Below are positions 43,332 to 53,152 of a DNA stretch of 64,000 bases, in pieces. The notes below the pieces were generated by a model. That model worked only from the letters and a program-made list of their open reading frames with translations, was not told the DNA's origin and made no database searches. Each line of letters starts with the position of its first letter. Within the stretch, counting starts at the first letter, position 1. The translations under genes were made by a program, and so were the position numbers. The DNA comes from Bacteroidota bacterium (GTDB lineage: Bacteria; Bacteroidota; Bacteroidia; NS11-12g; UBA955), in the NCBI GenBank assembly GCA_963169345.1, contig CAUJCT010000026.1, positions 62,001 to 126,000 on the forward strand. The letters are read 5' to 3'.

Positions 43332-45458
43332 ATGAAACCATTTATTTTAATTGGATCTATTAGTTGTATGGCCCTTTTTTTGGCCTTTAACCCAGTAAAT
43401 ATTGTTAAATTGAAATATCCCAAAACCGCTAAAACAGAAACTGCCGATACTTTTTTCGGTAAAAAAGTTGATGACCCCTTTCGTTGGCTTGAAGATGACA
43501 GAAGCCCTAATACCAAAGCATGGGTGAAAGAACAAAATACTCTGACCAATGCTTTTCTGGATAAAATCCCGTTCAGAAAAAACATCGTCAATTATTTGCA
43601 AAATGTTTGGAATTACGAACGTTACAGCGCTCCTTTCAAAGAAGGAAAATACACCTACTTCTATAAAAACGATGGCCTTCAGAACCAAAGTGTTTTGTAC
43701 AGACAAATTGGAAATAATGAACCCGAAATATTTCTGGATCCTAATAAATTCTCTCCGGATGGTACAACTTCCCTTGCTGGTATTAACTTCAGCAAAGATG
43801 GTAGTTTGCTGGCTTATCAGATAAGCGAAGGTGGCAGTGACTGGAGAAAAGTGATTGTATTAAATGCAGAAACCAAACAAGTTATTGAAGATACTCTGAA
43901 AGATGTTAAATTTAGCGGTATTGCCTGGAGTGGTAATGATGGTTTTTACTACAGCAGTTATGATAAACCTAAAAATGCCAGTGAACTTTCTGCTAAAACA
44001 GATCAACATAAACTCTATTATCACAAATTAGGTCAAAAACAATCAGATGATAAACTGATTTTTGGTGGTCCTGAAAAACCAAGAAGATATGTGGGTGGCG
44101 GCATTAGCGAAGACCAAAATTTCCTGATAGTTACTGCTGCAACCTCTACTAATGGAAACGAATTATATATAAAGGATCTGAGAAAATCGGATTCTAGAAT
44201 TATCCCGGTAGTTCTGAACTATGATAACAACCATGAATTCATTCATTCTTCCGGAGATATTATTTACATTTTAACCGACTATAAAGCACCAAATATGCGC
44301 CTGGTTAAAATGAACATTCAACAACCTGATCCTGAACTTTGGGTAGATGTAATTCCGGAAACTACAATGCCTCTAAGTGTCAGTACAGGAGGTGGTAAAT
44401 TCTTTGCTTCTTATCTCAAAGATGCGTGCACACAATTGCTTCAATACAGTATTGATGGAAAATTAGAAAAAGAAATTAAACTGCCAGGAAAAGGAAGCGC
44501 CGGTAGTCCTGGCGGCAAATGGGATGAAAAAACACTCTACTATTCCTTTACCAGTTATATCTATCCTCCAACAATATTTAGCTTTGATGTAGAATCTGGA
44601 AAATCTGAAATTTATAAAAAATCAGGTGTTAAATTCAATCCTGAAAATTACCAATCCGAACAAGTATTCTTTGATAGTAAGGATGGTACTAAAATTCCAA
44701 TGATGATTACCTACAAAAAAGGCATTCAATTAAATGGTAAAAATCCTACAATGCTATACGGTTATGGTGGATTTAATATCAGTTTAACACCTAGTTTCAG
44801 CACTGCAATGATGGCCTGGCTGGATGCAGGCGGTATCTACGCAGTTCCGAATCTTAGAGGTGGTGGTGAATATGGCCGTGAATGGCACGATGCAGGCATC
44901 AAAACAAAAAAACAAAATGTGTTTGATGATTTCATCTCTGCTGCACAATATTTAATTGATAAGAAATACACGAGCTCACAATTTTTGTGTATTTCAGGGG
45001 GCTCTAATGGTGGTTTGCTGGTAGGTGCCTGCATGACCCAAAGACCCGACTTGTTTAAGGTTGCTTTACCAGCCGTTGGTGTACTAGATATGATTCGATA
45101 CCACAAATTTACCGCAGGTGCAGGCTGGGCTTATGACTATGGTACAGCCGAAGACTCTAAGGAAATGCTCGATTATTTGTTATCGTATTCTCCGTATCAC
45201 AATCTAAAGAAAGGTATGAATTACCCTGCCACGATGGTAACTACAGGAGATCATGATGATAGAGTTGTACCGGCACATTCATTTAAATTCGCAGCCCGCT
45301 TACAGGAAATGAACGATGGACCTAATCCTACTCTGATCAGAATTGAAACCAAAGCAGGACACGGTGCCGGAAAACCAACAGCAATGGTAATTCAGGAATA
45401 TGCAGACAGATTTGCATTCGCCCTCTACAACATGGGCATAACAACTTTACAATATTAA
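43332..45458 (+). CDS. Prolyl oligopeptidase (S9A family)
   Basis: 708 residues. A short N-terminal hydrophobic segment suggests export. The propeller domain begins VDDPFRWLEDDRSP; the catalytic domain has the nucleophile elbow ISGGSNGGLLVGA (Ser), the Asp region GDHDDRVVPAHSFKF and the His region KAGHGAGKPT. It cleaves Pro-containing peptides, probably in the periplasm, for peptide use. It ends 7 bases from the convergent ASH-domain gene. Confidence 0.94.
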   Translation: MKPFILIGSISCMALFLAFNPVNIVKLKYPKTAKTETADTFFGKKVDDPFRWLEDDRSPNTKAWVKEQNTLTNAFLDKIPFRKNIVNYLQNVWNYERYSAPFKEGKYTYFYKNDGLQNQSVLYRQIGNNEPEIFLDPNKFSPDGTTSLAGINFSKDGSLLAYQISEGGSDWRKVIVLNAETKQVIEDTLKDVKFSGIAWSGNDGFYYSSYDKPKNASELSAKTDQHKLYYHKLGQKQSDDKLIFGGPEKPRRYVGGGISEDQNFLIVTAATSTNGNELYIKDLRKSDSRIIPVVLNYDNNHEFIHSSGDIIYILTDYKAPNMRLVKMNIQQPDPELWVDVIPETTMPLSVSTGGGKFFASYLKDACTQLLQYSIDGKLEKEIKLPGKGSAGSPGGKWDEKTLYYSFTSYIYPPTIFSFDVESGKSEIYKKSGVKFNPENYQSEQVFFDSKDGTKIPMMITYKKGIQLNGKNPTMLYGYGGFNISLTPSFSTAMMAWLDAGGIYAVPNLRGGGEYGREWHDAGIKTKKQNVFDDFISAAQYLIDKKYTSSQFLCISGGSNGGLLVGACMTQRPDLFKVALPAVGVLDMIRYHKFTAGAGWAYDYGTAEDSKEMLDYLLSYSPYHNLKKGMNYPATMVTTGDHDDRVVPAHSFKFAARLQEMNDGPNPTLIRIETKAGHGAGKPTAMVIQEYADRFAFALYNMGITTLQY

Positions 45459-45465
45459 TGTAGCT

Positions 45466-48400
45466 TTATCGTCTGACGACTAACTTGTACTTGTAGGTTT
45501 TGCCGTCTGCAAATAAACTCACTATATAAAGCCCTTCCTTTAGGTCTTCTATGTTAACAGAATAGATACCAGTTGTAATAGGTCTGATTTTAGATAGTTC
45601 CTGACCAACCATATTTGTAATGGATAACTCTGCATTCTGAATATTTTCCGGAACACTTACCTGTATCTCTGAGCTGGCAGGATTAGGATATACACTAAAC
45701 CCTAAAAGCATGCTTGAACTTAGGCTGGTTATCTTTTTATAGCCAAGTGCCGAAATTTTAAAACTCCAGTTAGAGTTATTTGGGTCGTCAGAATTAATCT
45801 GCACATTAGCTGTTTTAATTCCTTCGGTTGTTGCATTATAAGTTAATTCGAATACTAAACTGTCTCCCGGTGCAATTTGTTGTGGATATGAAAGCGTCTG
45901 CAATTCGAAATCTGAAACATCCTGACCACTCAGTAGGATAGAATTTACGCGCAGATTATAATCTCCATTATTGACAATTTTATACTTCAGGGCTTTTGAC
46001 TGAGTAAGTTCTACTGAATCAAAATCTGTGTTATTTTGTTTTTGAACTGTACTACTTCCTTTTGGGATTAACATGCCATTTCCAGATACTGATATAAGCG
46101 CATCTACACCTCTTCCCGAAACTGCAAACACATACGATGCTGCGTTTTGAACATCTGATACAATTTCAATTCTCGATTTGTAATTAGTCCTTGAAACCGG
46201 TTTAAATTCTATATTAAAGAATGCTGAATCATTTGGTAAAATAGACTGAATAGTGTTGGTATTACTCAGATAAAAGCCTTGTGTACCCTGGTGATTAATA
46301 TTGATAGATGCGATTTTCAATGTATCACTGCCAATATTATGTATAACAAACTTCGAACTCTTTGTCTGAGCGACCCTCAGATTGCCAAAACCTGTTCCAT
46401 CATTAACGGAAGGGAAAGTATCATTCATTGAAATTGTTTGATAATTGCCCTGAAGTGAAATCAAAGGCTCAATTCCTGTTCCTGTAATATTAAAATTATA
46501 TTCAAATTTTCCCGGATCGTCATTGTCTATATAAATCGTTGCAGGATATGTACCGGTAAATGTTGGACTAAATTCAACCTGAAAATCCAGACTTTGACCT
46601 GCATGTATATAGGTTGGTAATGTTATTCCTTTCACAGAATAAGCTGCTCCGCCAGTGCCGTCAATTCTTATATTATCAACTAATAATTGATCATTGCCTG
46701 AATTAGATATTTTGAAAGTGTGAGATAATTGTTTGCCTTTTCTCAATTTTCCGTAGTCGGTTCCATTGGTATTGCTTGTGTTTACACTCTCATCAGGAAT
46801 TATATTGTTCATGTATTTTACAACAATAGCAGGAACAACTGAGGAGCCTGATATATCAAACTCATAGAGTGGATTTGCAGGATCATTGCTTGTAACCGAA
46901 ACTTTAGCAGACTTAAAACCAATACTTGCCGGATTAAATGTAATTGTAAATGTCATTGTTTTACCTCCATTTAATTTTCTTGGCAATAAAACTGATTGTA
47001 GGCTAAAGTCTGTTGAGTTTGTTCCACTTATTGTAATACTGTTGACAGAAAGAGTATCTGTACCAGAACTGGAAATTTCAAATGTTCTGTTTCTAGGCGT
47101 GTTAATTCTCACTTGCTCATAACTTGTACTATCATCTTTACCCGGTGTAATATCACCATCTGCAATAATCTTATTATTTCCTAAAATATCTATTTTGGGT
47201 GCCTTAAATGTTGCTCTTACTGCAAAATTAAATACACTTTCATTTGAATCGTTGTTGTTGATATTTACAACAGCATTACTCACACCAATCCCTGATGGTG
47301 TATATTTTAAATCAAATGATGCGCTGTCTTTCGGTAAAACATTGGCAGGTAATGTAATATTATCAATTGCGAAATTTATAGCATTAGTTCCGCTTATTGT
47401 AATACCAGACACTTTTAATGTGTCATTGCCTGTGTTTAATATTTTAAAACTCTTGTAAAATGGACTTAAAGACTTGGTTGAACCCATATCTGTATTATCT
47501 GCAATTGAAGGTGAGTTATCATTATCGCTAATATTAACATTATTGCCTTTAACAGATATTTCGCTTACTATACCAAGATTGCCATCCTTTTGAACATTTT
47601 GAATATAAATATCCTGACCTGTGGAAGTGTTTCTACCATCAGTCCATGCGATTAACAAACCCCCGCTTTCATCAGTACAAACTGTATTGCTTATTTGGTC
47701 GTTTGATGCAATGGAGACTAATAAACCATTATTCGTAAACGAAACAGTTCCATTGCCATTTAAATTTTGAATATACAAATCGTAATTGTTGTTTCGTGTA
47801 TCACTCCAAATGACAAAAGCACCACCCTCCCCATTCTCATACATATTTGGATTTTCTCTGCTACCACTGGATGAGCAAATTGATATGCCGTTGGTGTTCC
47901 AAATAGTACTTCCTGCACCTGTCAAATGTTGAGTGTATAAATAGTTAGCTCCACTTGTTCTTTGATCTCTCCAGACAACTATAGCACCTCCGCTTCCATC
48001 CTTAACTATATTAGGTCCTACCTGATCATTGCTTGCTGAACAAATATTTGAACCATTGGCGGTCCACAAGGAAGCTCCTTTTTTATCCAAACGCTGAATA
48101 TAAATATCATTAGACCCACTACGTTTATCTTGCCATGTTACTATAGCTCCACCTGAATCATCTGAACATACTTTTGGATAGAGCTGATCTTCTTGTGTTG
48201 AACAAACTTGTACGCCATTTGTAATCCAATGTATGTTGCCATTCAATGCAATTTTATTGGCATAAATATCATACAGCAACTTCTTGCCATTCCTTGCGTC
48301 TTCCCAGGCTATTACAAATGCTGTGTCTGAATCTCCACAAATACTTGGACTAGATTGGTCACCAGTTTCTGTACAAACTTCTACACCATCACTTTCCCAA

Positions 48401-48981
48401 ATTATATTTCCATTTCCGTCCACACGCTGCGAAATAATATCCATATCAGAACGCATGTCTGTCCAAACCAAAACCATGCCTCCGTTAAAATCTGTATGCG
48501 CAATTAAACCATATTTATTTCCTGTAGATGTACAAGCTATAACGCCTGATGTATCCCATTGTCTTGCACCAGATGAGTTGAGCTTCTGAGTATATATTTC
48601 ATACGTACTTCTGCCGTCAATCCATGCTATCATGACTCCTCCGTTACCATCAGAAATAATCACAGGTTGTACCTGATCACCACTCATTCTGCAAACTGGC
48701 ACACCATCTGTCGTCCACATGGCTTTTCCTTTTGAATCAAATTTTTGTGCGTATAAATTGAAATCAGAGTTGTTTCTTTTGTCTGCCCAAACTACAATTG
48801 CACCACCATTGCCATCAGCTACTACAGCCGGATCTGACTGTTCGTAGTCAGCTCTGCAAACCGCTGTGTTTACATTGGTATTCTTGTAAAATTGTGCATT
48901 AAGATAATCGATAGAAGTAGTTGCAATAGCTAGCAAAACCGCAACTTTTATTCCATAAGGTAAATTGAATAAAGCTTTCAT
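45466..48981 (-). CDS. Secreted protein: eight-repeat propeller, five choice-of-anchor-D/ASH domains, T9SS sorting domain
   Basis: 1171 residues. Signal peptide (about 1-29), then eight repeats of about 50 residues (about 35-455), each with a GGAIVVWADKRN-like core, an IYxQ strand and a W-x-x-x-G-V-x-x-C end. Five immunoglobulin-like choice-of-anchor-D (ASH-type) domains follow (about 475-1075), each with xxISNSGNDxLxVxxIxISG and F-x-P-x-x-x-G. The last 80 or so residues are a T9SS sorting domain. Large modular surface protein, probably adhesive; no catalytic site is evident. Confidence 0.88.
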   Translation of the reverse strand: MKALFNLPYGIKVAVLLAIATTSIDYLNAQFYKNTNVNTAVCRADYEQSDPAVVADGNGGAIVVWADKRNNSDFNLYAQKFDSKGKAMWTTDGVPVCRMSGDQVQPVIISDGNGGVMIAWIDGRSTYEIYTQKLNSSGARQWDTSGVIACTSTGNKYGLIAHTDFNGGMVLVWTDMRSDMDIISQRVDGNGNIIWESDGVEVCTETGDQSSPSICGDSDTAFVIAWEDARNGKKLLYDIYANKIALNGNIHWITNGVQVCSTQEDQLYPKVCSDDSGGAIVTWQDKRSGSNDIYIQRLDKKGASLWTANGSNICSASNDQVGPNIVKDGSGGAIVVWRDQRTSGANYLYTQHLTGAGSTIWNTNGISICSSSGSRENPNMYENGEGGAFVIWSDTRNNNYDLYIQNLNGNGTVSFTNNGLLVSIASNDQISNTVCTDESGGLLIAWTDGRNTSTGQDIYIQNVQKDGNLGIVSEISVKGNNVNISDNDNSPSIADNTDMGSTKSLSPFYKSFKILNTGNDTLKVSGITISGTNAINFAIDNITLPANVLPKDSASFDLKYTPSGIGVSNAVVNINNNDSNESVFNFAVRATFKAPKIDILGNNKIIADGDITPGKDDSTSYEQVRINTPRNRTFEISSSGTDTLSVNSITISGTNSTDFSLQSVLLPRKLNGGKTMTFTITFNPASIGFKSAKVSVTSNDPANPLYEFDISGSSVVPAIVVKYMNNIIPDESVNTSNTNGTDYGKLRKGKQLSHTFKISNSGNDQLLVDNIRIDGTGGAAYSVKGITLPTYIHAGQSLDFQVEFSPTFTGTYPATIYIDNDDPGKFEYNFNITGTGIEPLISLQGNYQTISMNDTFPSVNDGTGFGNLRVAQTKSSKFVIHNIGSDTLKIASININHQGTQGFYLSNTNTIQSILPNDSAFFNIEFKPVSRTNYKSRIEIVSDVQNAASYVFAVSGRGVDALISVSGNGMLIPKGSSTVQKQNNTDFDSVELTQSKALKYKIVNNGDYNLRVNSILLSGQDVSDFELQTLSYPQQIAPGDSLVFELTYNATTEGIKTANVQINSDDPNNSNWSFKISALGYKKITSLSSSMLLGFSVYPNPASSEIQVSVPENIQNAELSITNMVGQELSKIRPITTGIYSVNIEDLKEGLYIVSLFADGKTYKYKLVVRR

Positions 48982-48997
48982 AATGGGTTTTTTTATT

Positions 48998-49005
48998 CAA
49001 ACCTA
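48998..49005 (-). promoter_or_regulatory. -7 promoter box TAGGTTTG for the ASH-domain gene
   Basis: Perfect match on the minus strand, 16 bases before the ATG at 48981. Confidence 0.6.
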
Positions 49006-49127
49006 TGAAATTAAAATCAATAATTCTACAAAAAAATAAATAGTTTTATAAATAGCAGTCTTTGAAACAAATAGAGATTAGCTTTGACCCTATTTGTCAG
49101 AATATGAGTTACTAAGATGAATAAAAT

Positions 49128-50600
49128 CTAGTACGCTTTTGCAAAAAGCACTCTTTGTTTGGATGGTTTGCCGGAATAAACACAAACGCCTTCCTCTTGC
49201 GGATTATTCAGTGGAATACATCTGATAGTGGCTTTAGTCAATTCCTTGATTTTTTCTTCTGTTTCGCCTGTGCCATCCCAATGGGCTGAAATAAAACCAG
49301 ATTTATTTTCTAAAACATCTTTGAACTCCTCCCAGGAATTTACAATATGTATACTATTGTCTCTGAAACTTCGTGCTCTTTCAAAAATACTTTTTTGTAT
49401 TTCTTCAAGAGTCGACTTCACTTTCAAGTCTATTCCTTCAATTTGAATTACATGCTTTTCCTTAGTGTCGCGTCTGGCCAATTCAACAGTGCCATTTTCA
49501 ATATCTCTAGGTCCTATTCCTATGCGTAAAGGCACACCTTTAAGTTCCCATTCGGCAAACTTAAAACCAGGCTTTTGTGTATCCCTGTTATCAAATTTTA
49601 CACTTAAGCCCAAAGCTTCGAGTTGTTTCTTAATTTCGATAGCTTTAGAACTCACTTTTACCAGTTCCTCATCTGACCTATAGATTGGCACGATTACAAC
49701 CTGAATTGGTGCCAGATTTGGAGGTAATACCAAGCCCTCATCATCACTATGCGCCATAATTAATGCACCTATCAATCGAGTTGAAACACCCCAACTTGTG
49801 GCCCAAACATGCTCTAGTTTACCCTCTTTACTTTGAAACTTAACATCAAATGCTTTGGCAAAATTTTGACCCAGAAAATGTGATGTACCCATTTGCAAGG
49901 CTTTTCCATCCTGCATCAGACCTTCAATACAATAGGTTTCTACTGCTCCGGCAAATCTTTCATTTTCGGTTTTTACACCCTTTATAACTGGAACACCCAT
50001 AAAATTCTCAGCAAATTCAGCATAAACGTCTAACATTTGCTTAGTCTCTTTTATAGCTTCATCAGAACTGGAGTGTGCTGTATGACCTTCCTGCCATAAA
50101 AACTCAGATGTTCTCAAAAACAAACGGGTACGCATCTCCCATCTCATCACATTTGCCCACTGATTAATAAGCAATGGTAAATCGCGGTAGCTCTGAATCC
50201 ACCCTTTGTATGTATTCCAGATAATCGCCTCGCTTGTAGGACGTATGATCAACTCTTCTTCAAGTTTTGCTTCCGGATCTACAATAATCTTTCTGTTGTC
50301 ATCTACCTTTAGTCGATAATGAGTAACAACTGCGCATTCTTTTGCAAATCCTTCCGCATTTTTTTCTTCTTTCTCGAAGAAAGACTTTGGAATTAAAAGA
50401 GGAAAGTAGGCATTTACGTGACCAGTGTCCTTAAACATTTTGTCCAGTTGTGCCTGTATTTTCTCCCATATCGCATATCCATAGGGTTTGATAACCATAC
50501 AACCTTTAACATCTGCATGTTCGGCTAAATCTGCATTTTTAACCAGATTATTGTACCATTCACTGTAGTTCTCACTTCTTTTTACCTTCTCAAAAGCCAT
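49128..50600 (-). CDS. proS: Prolyl-tRNA synthetase, short archaeal/eukaryotic-type
   Basis: 490 residues from ATG 50600; the open frame to 50693 would cross the promoter. Class II motifs are present: [22 protein letters not shown], the motif 2 loop region [21 protein letters not shown] and a motif 3-like GIGPRD region. There is no bacterial-type editing insertion, as expected for this shorter type; it ends QRVLFAKAY. It shares the intergenic region with a divergent lipoprotein gene. Confidence 0.95.
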   Translation of the reverse strand: MAFEKVKRSENYSEWYNNLVKNADLAEHADVKGCMVIKPYGYAIWEKIQAQLDKMFKDTGHVNAYFPLLIPKSFFEKEEKNAEGFAKECAVVTHYRLKVDDNRKIIVDPEAKLEEELIIRPTSEAIIWNTYKGWIQSYRDLPLLINQWANVMRWEMRTRLFLRTSEFLWQEGHTAHSSSDEAIKETKQMLDVYAEFAENFMGVPVIKGVKTENERFAGAVETYCIEGLMQDGKALQMGTSHFLGQNFAKAFDVKFQSKEGKLEHVWATSWGVSTRLIGALIMAHSDDEGLVLPPNLAPIQVVIVPIYRSDEELVKVSSKAIEIKKQLEALGLSVKFDNRDTQKPGFKFAEWELKGVPLRIGIGPRDIENGTVELARRDTKEKHVIQIEGIDLKVKSTLEEIQKSIFERARSFRDNSIHIVNSWEEFKDVLENKSGFISAHWDGTGETEEKIKELTKATIRCIPLNNPQEEGVCVYSGKPSKQRVLFAKAY

Positions 50601-50601
50601 A

Positions 50602-50632
50602 TTGTTTATTTGGAATATTTTTTGTAGATTTG
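50602..50632 (+). promoter_or_regulatory. Promoter TTG-N20-TAGATTTG for the Tyr-rich lipoprotein gene
   Basis: TTG 50602-50604 and TAGATTTG 50625-50632, perfect elements and spacing. The TTG lies 2 bases before proS begins, and the -7 box faces the proS -7 box 6 bases away. Confidence 0.7.
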
Positions 50633-50638
50633 ATAGTG

Positions 50639-50670
50639 CAAAAGTATCCATAAAATGCTTTCGCTCACAA
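50639..50670 (-). promoter_or_regulatory. Promoter TTG-N21-TACTTTTG for proS
   Basis: On the minus strand TTG (50670-50668) and TACTTTTG (50646-50639). The predicted start near 50633 falls in the opposing -7 box. Confidence 0.7.
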
Positions 50671-50684
50671 AAAAATATAAGCTT

Positions 50685-51551
50685 ATGAAACATATTTCAT
50701 TCATTGCCGTTTTTGTTTTATTGTTAAGTTCTTGTTCCATTAAAAAACAAGCATCAACAACAACCGGTAGAACGGATGATGTTTATTTTACAGTTAACGA
50801 TACCAGAAAAAAAGCTGAACCTAAATACACCAATCCTGCTCCAAGAACTGAAAATAGTCTGCAGGACAATCAAAACACCTCTAAAAGCACTCCTGATGGT
50901 TACACTGGCTCCTATGCCAATCGACTGAGATTTTTTGGCAGTTGCAACTCCTACTATTATGATGCTTACCGACCTTCCATTGTTCCATCAGTTTATTACA
51001 ATTACTACAGTGGATGGAATGTTGGACTCACATTTGTGAATCCAAGATATGGCTATATTTCAGGATTTAATAGCCCTTTCTCTCCATACTACGGGCTGAA
51101 TATGCCTTATTACGACCCATTTTACGCCAACAGTTTTGGAGGTGGTTGGATGAGTTATTACCCTAGATATTATTTCAATCCGTATTTCTATAATCCATGC
51201 TATTACAGTTATGGTTATAACAACTATTACTACCCTTATTATAATCCTTATTATAGCAATTTCTACAATAATAATAAGCCAAGGCCTAGTAATCCAAGTG
51301 CCCCTCAATCAAGAAGAACAGGAACTTCAAACAATATACCATCATCCAATTCTTCTACTACTGCCCCTCAAAACTCAACTCAAAATAATCAAAATAACAA
51401 TCAAAATAGTTGGTACAACAATGGCAACAATGATCGTGGCGGATCTGGCGGATCTTCTGGTAGTTCAGGCAGCAGTGGATCTTCGGGAAGTTCAGGCGGT
51501 AACAGCGACAGAGGTTCCTCAGGTTCAGGTGGCAGTACCAGACGCAGATAA
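50685..51551 (+). CDS. Lipoprotein with Tyr/Asn-rich core and Gly/Ser tail
   Basis: 288 residues from ATG 50685 (an earlier frame start at 50655 gives no signal peptide). Lipobox LLSSC (lipidated Cys near residue 16). Residues 85-195 are rich in Tyr, Asn and Pro ([20 protein letters not shown]), then an Asn/Gln stretch, then [10 protein letters not shown] repeats ending in Arg. Low-complexity; similar proteins next to proS in Bacteroidota are sometimes wrongly named prolyl-tRNA synthetase. It may be an envelope or gliding-related surface component. Its stop overlaps the porin start by 1 base. Confidence 0.75.
   Translation: MKHISFIAVFVLLLSSCSIKKQASTTTGRTDDVYFTVNDTRKKAEPKYTNPAPRTENSLQDNQNTSKSTPDGYTGSYANRLRFFGSCNSYYYDAYRPSIVPSVYYNYYSGWNVGLTFVNPRYGYISGFNSPFSPYYGLNMPYYDPFYANSFGGGWMSYYPRYYFNPYFYNPCYYSYGYNNYYYPYYNPYYSNFYNNNKPRPSNPSAPQSRRTGTSNNIPSSNSSTTAPQNSTQNNQNNNQNSWYNNGNNDRGGSGGSSGSSGSSGSSGSSGGNSDRGSSGSGGSTRRR
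51437..51540 (+). repeat. Gly/Ser-coding short tandem repeat
   Basis: Repeated GGATCTTC/GGTAGTTCA-type triplets encode [10 protein letters not shown]. Nine- to twelve-base units of this kind can slip, so length variation between strains is possible. Confidence 0.7.
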
Positions 51552-53101
51552 TGTCTTATATGAGAAAAATCTTCTTATCCCTTTTAATTTTTTTTAACCT
51601 TTCTATTAACGCTCAAAATGAAGCAGATGCTATTAGATATGCTTTTCAATCAATTGGCAGCACTGCGCGTTCTTATGGTATAGCTGGTGCTTTTGGTGGC
51701 ATTGGTGCTGATTTCTCTTGTGCTTCAATTAACCCTTCCGGAATGGCCAGATTTCGCTCCAGTCAGTTCGGCATGAGTATGTCTTTTTATAATGTGAGGG
51801 ATAATTCCAGTTATATTTTTAGAGAGTTATCAGACAAGAAATTCAACTTTAATCTGCCCAATGTTGGATTCGTTTTCAATATTCCAGGCGAAGATTTTGA
51901 ATCAAAAAATCCTACTGGTTTCGTCAATTTTGTTGTCGGGTTTAATCTAAACCGGATGAATAATTTGCATTTAAGTAGCATATATAATGGCTCCAACTCC
52001 TCGAGCAGCATCACCCACAACTGGGCAGAAAGAGCTACTGCAACTGGCGATGTGCCTTCCAACTTTAGCAGATACTCTCTCGAACATCTGGCCTATAATG
52101 CCTGGGCAATTGATAAAGATACTTCCTCTCCAACTCCCGCGTATGTTTCTGCTTATGGTAAAAACAACTCAGTTAAAGTCGAACAACTCGGCAATCTTTT
52201 AACCAGAGGTGCTGTCAACGACTATAACATCAGTTTTGCAGGAAATTACAAGCATGTTTTCCTTTTTGGAATGAGTCTGGGTGCTAAAAGTGTAAGATAC
52301 ATACATAATAGCTCATTCAAGGAAACTGACAAAAGAAATTCCCCGGTAAAAGATATCAATTATGTTATTCAGGATGAATATATAAGAACTTCTGGTTTGG
52401 GTTTAAATGCTAAAATAGGCGCTACTTTAAGCCCAAATGAATATATTAGAATAGGTTATTCCTTTCACTCTCCAACTGTTTATAATCTTAAAGACTCTTA
52501 CAACTATTCCATTACAAGTGTATTTGACTTCGGTGCTATCGATCAGTTTGGTGATACCCGAATTGGAGGAAAAGTCACTACTCCTTCCGTCATTTATCAG
52601 TATAAAATTACTTCTCCTGCCAGAAATGTATTTAGTCTTGCTTTGCTCGATAAAAAAATAGGTTTTCTATCACTCGACCTTGAAACAGTCAATTACACTA
52701 CAGCTAAACTTACGCCAACAAAAGCAAATGCAAGTGATTACTCTTTTACTGAAGAAAATTTACGCATAAAGACATTGCTAAATCCTAATGCGATTAACCT
52801 TCGGTTTGGAGGTGAGCTTGTTTATGAAAATTTCAGATTCAGAGCTGGGTATGCCCGATATCCGAGCCCTTATAAGAACAATGCTGTCCCTTATGTGAAA
52901 GATTTGGTCAATAATATTTATACGCTTGGATTTGGTATAAAAACCAAAAGTTACGCTTTCGACCTGGCTTTTGTAAACTCTAAAAACGCTCAATATACAG
53001 TACCCTACCAGATTTCGGACCCTGCTCGCACTGCCTATACTGTTACACACAACCTAAGAAGTACCAATCTTGTTGTCTCTGCTACTTTCCCAATTGATTA
53101 A
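51551..53101 (+). CDS. Outer-membrane beta-barrel protein, OmpP1/FadL/TodX family
   Basis: 516 residues. Signal peptide (about 1-22, ending INAQ). The N-terminal signature GSTARSYGIAGAFGGIGADFSCASINPSGMARF is typical of Bacteroidota FadL-type proteins; the rest is alternating beta strands ending AVSATFPID-like. FadL-type porins import hydrophobic compounds such as fatty acids. Translationally coupled to the Tyr-rich lipoprotein (TAATG). Confidence 0.88.
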   Translation: MSYMRKIFLSLLIFFNLSINAQNEADAIRYAFQSIGSTARSYGIAGAFGGIGADFSCASINPSGMARFRSSQFGMSMSFYNVRDNSSYIFRELSDKKFNFNLPNVGFVFNIPGEDFESKNPTGFVNFVVGFNLNRMNNLHLSSIYNGSNSSSSITHNWAERATATGDVPSNFSRYSLEHLAYNAWAIDKDTSSPTPAYVSAYGKNNSVKVEQLGNLLTRGAVNDYNISFAGNYKHVFLFGMSLGAKSVRYIHNSSFKETDKRNSPVKDINYVIQDEYIRTSGLGLNAKIGATLSPNEYIRIGYSFHSPTVYNLKDSYNYSITSVFDFGAIDQFGDTRIGGKVTTPSVIYQYKITSPARNVFSLALLDKKIGFLSLDLETVNYTTAKLTPTKANASDYSFTEENLRIKTLLNPNAINLRFGGELVYENFRFRAGYARYPSPYKNNAVPYVKDLVNNIYTLGFGIKTKSYAFDLAFVNSKNAQYTVPYQISDPARTAYTVTHNLRSTNLVVSATFPID

Positions 53102-53136
53102 TCCAATCGATTACCCCTCTTTTCGATAAATTAACT

Positions 53137-53144
53137 TAATTTTG
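53137..53144 (+). promoter_or_regulatory. -7 promoter box TAATTTTG for purM
   Basis: Perfect match ending 8 bases before the ATG at 53153, so the leader is at most a few bases. Confidence 0.6.
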
Positions 53145-53152
53145 CAGGGAAA

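Noticed and set aside
50601..50693. Upstream extension of proS
   Set aside because: It would cross the two opposed promoters; [15 protein letters not shown] at 50600 is the usual start.
51060..51308. Minus-strand frame full of Ile and Val opposite the Tyr-rich lipoprotein
   Set aside because: It is the reverse complement of repeated TAT/AAT codons, not a real protein.
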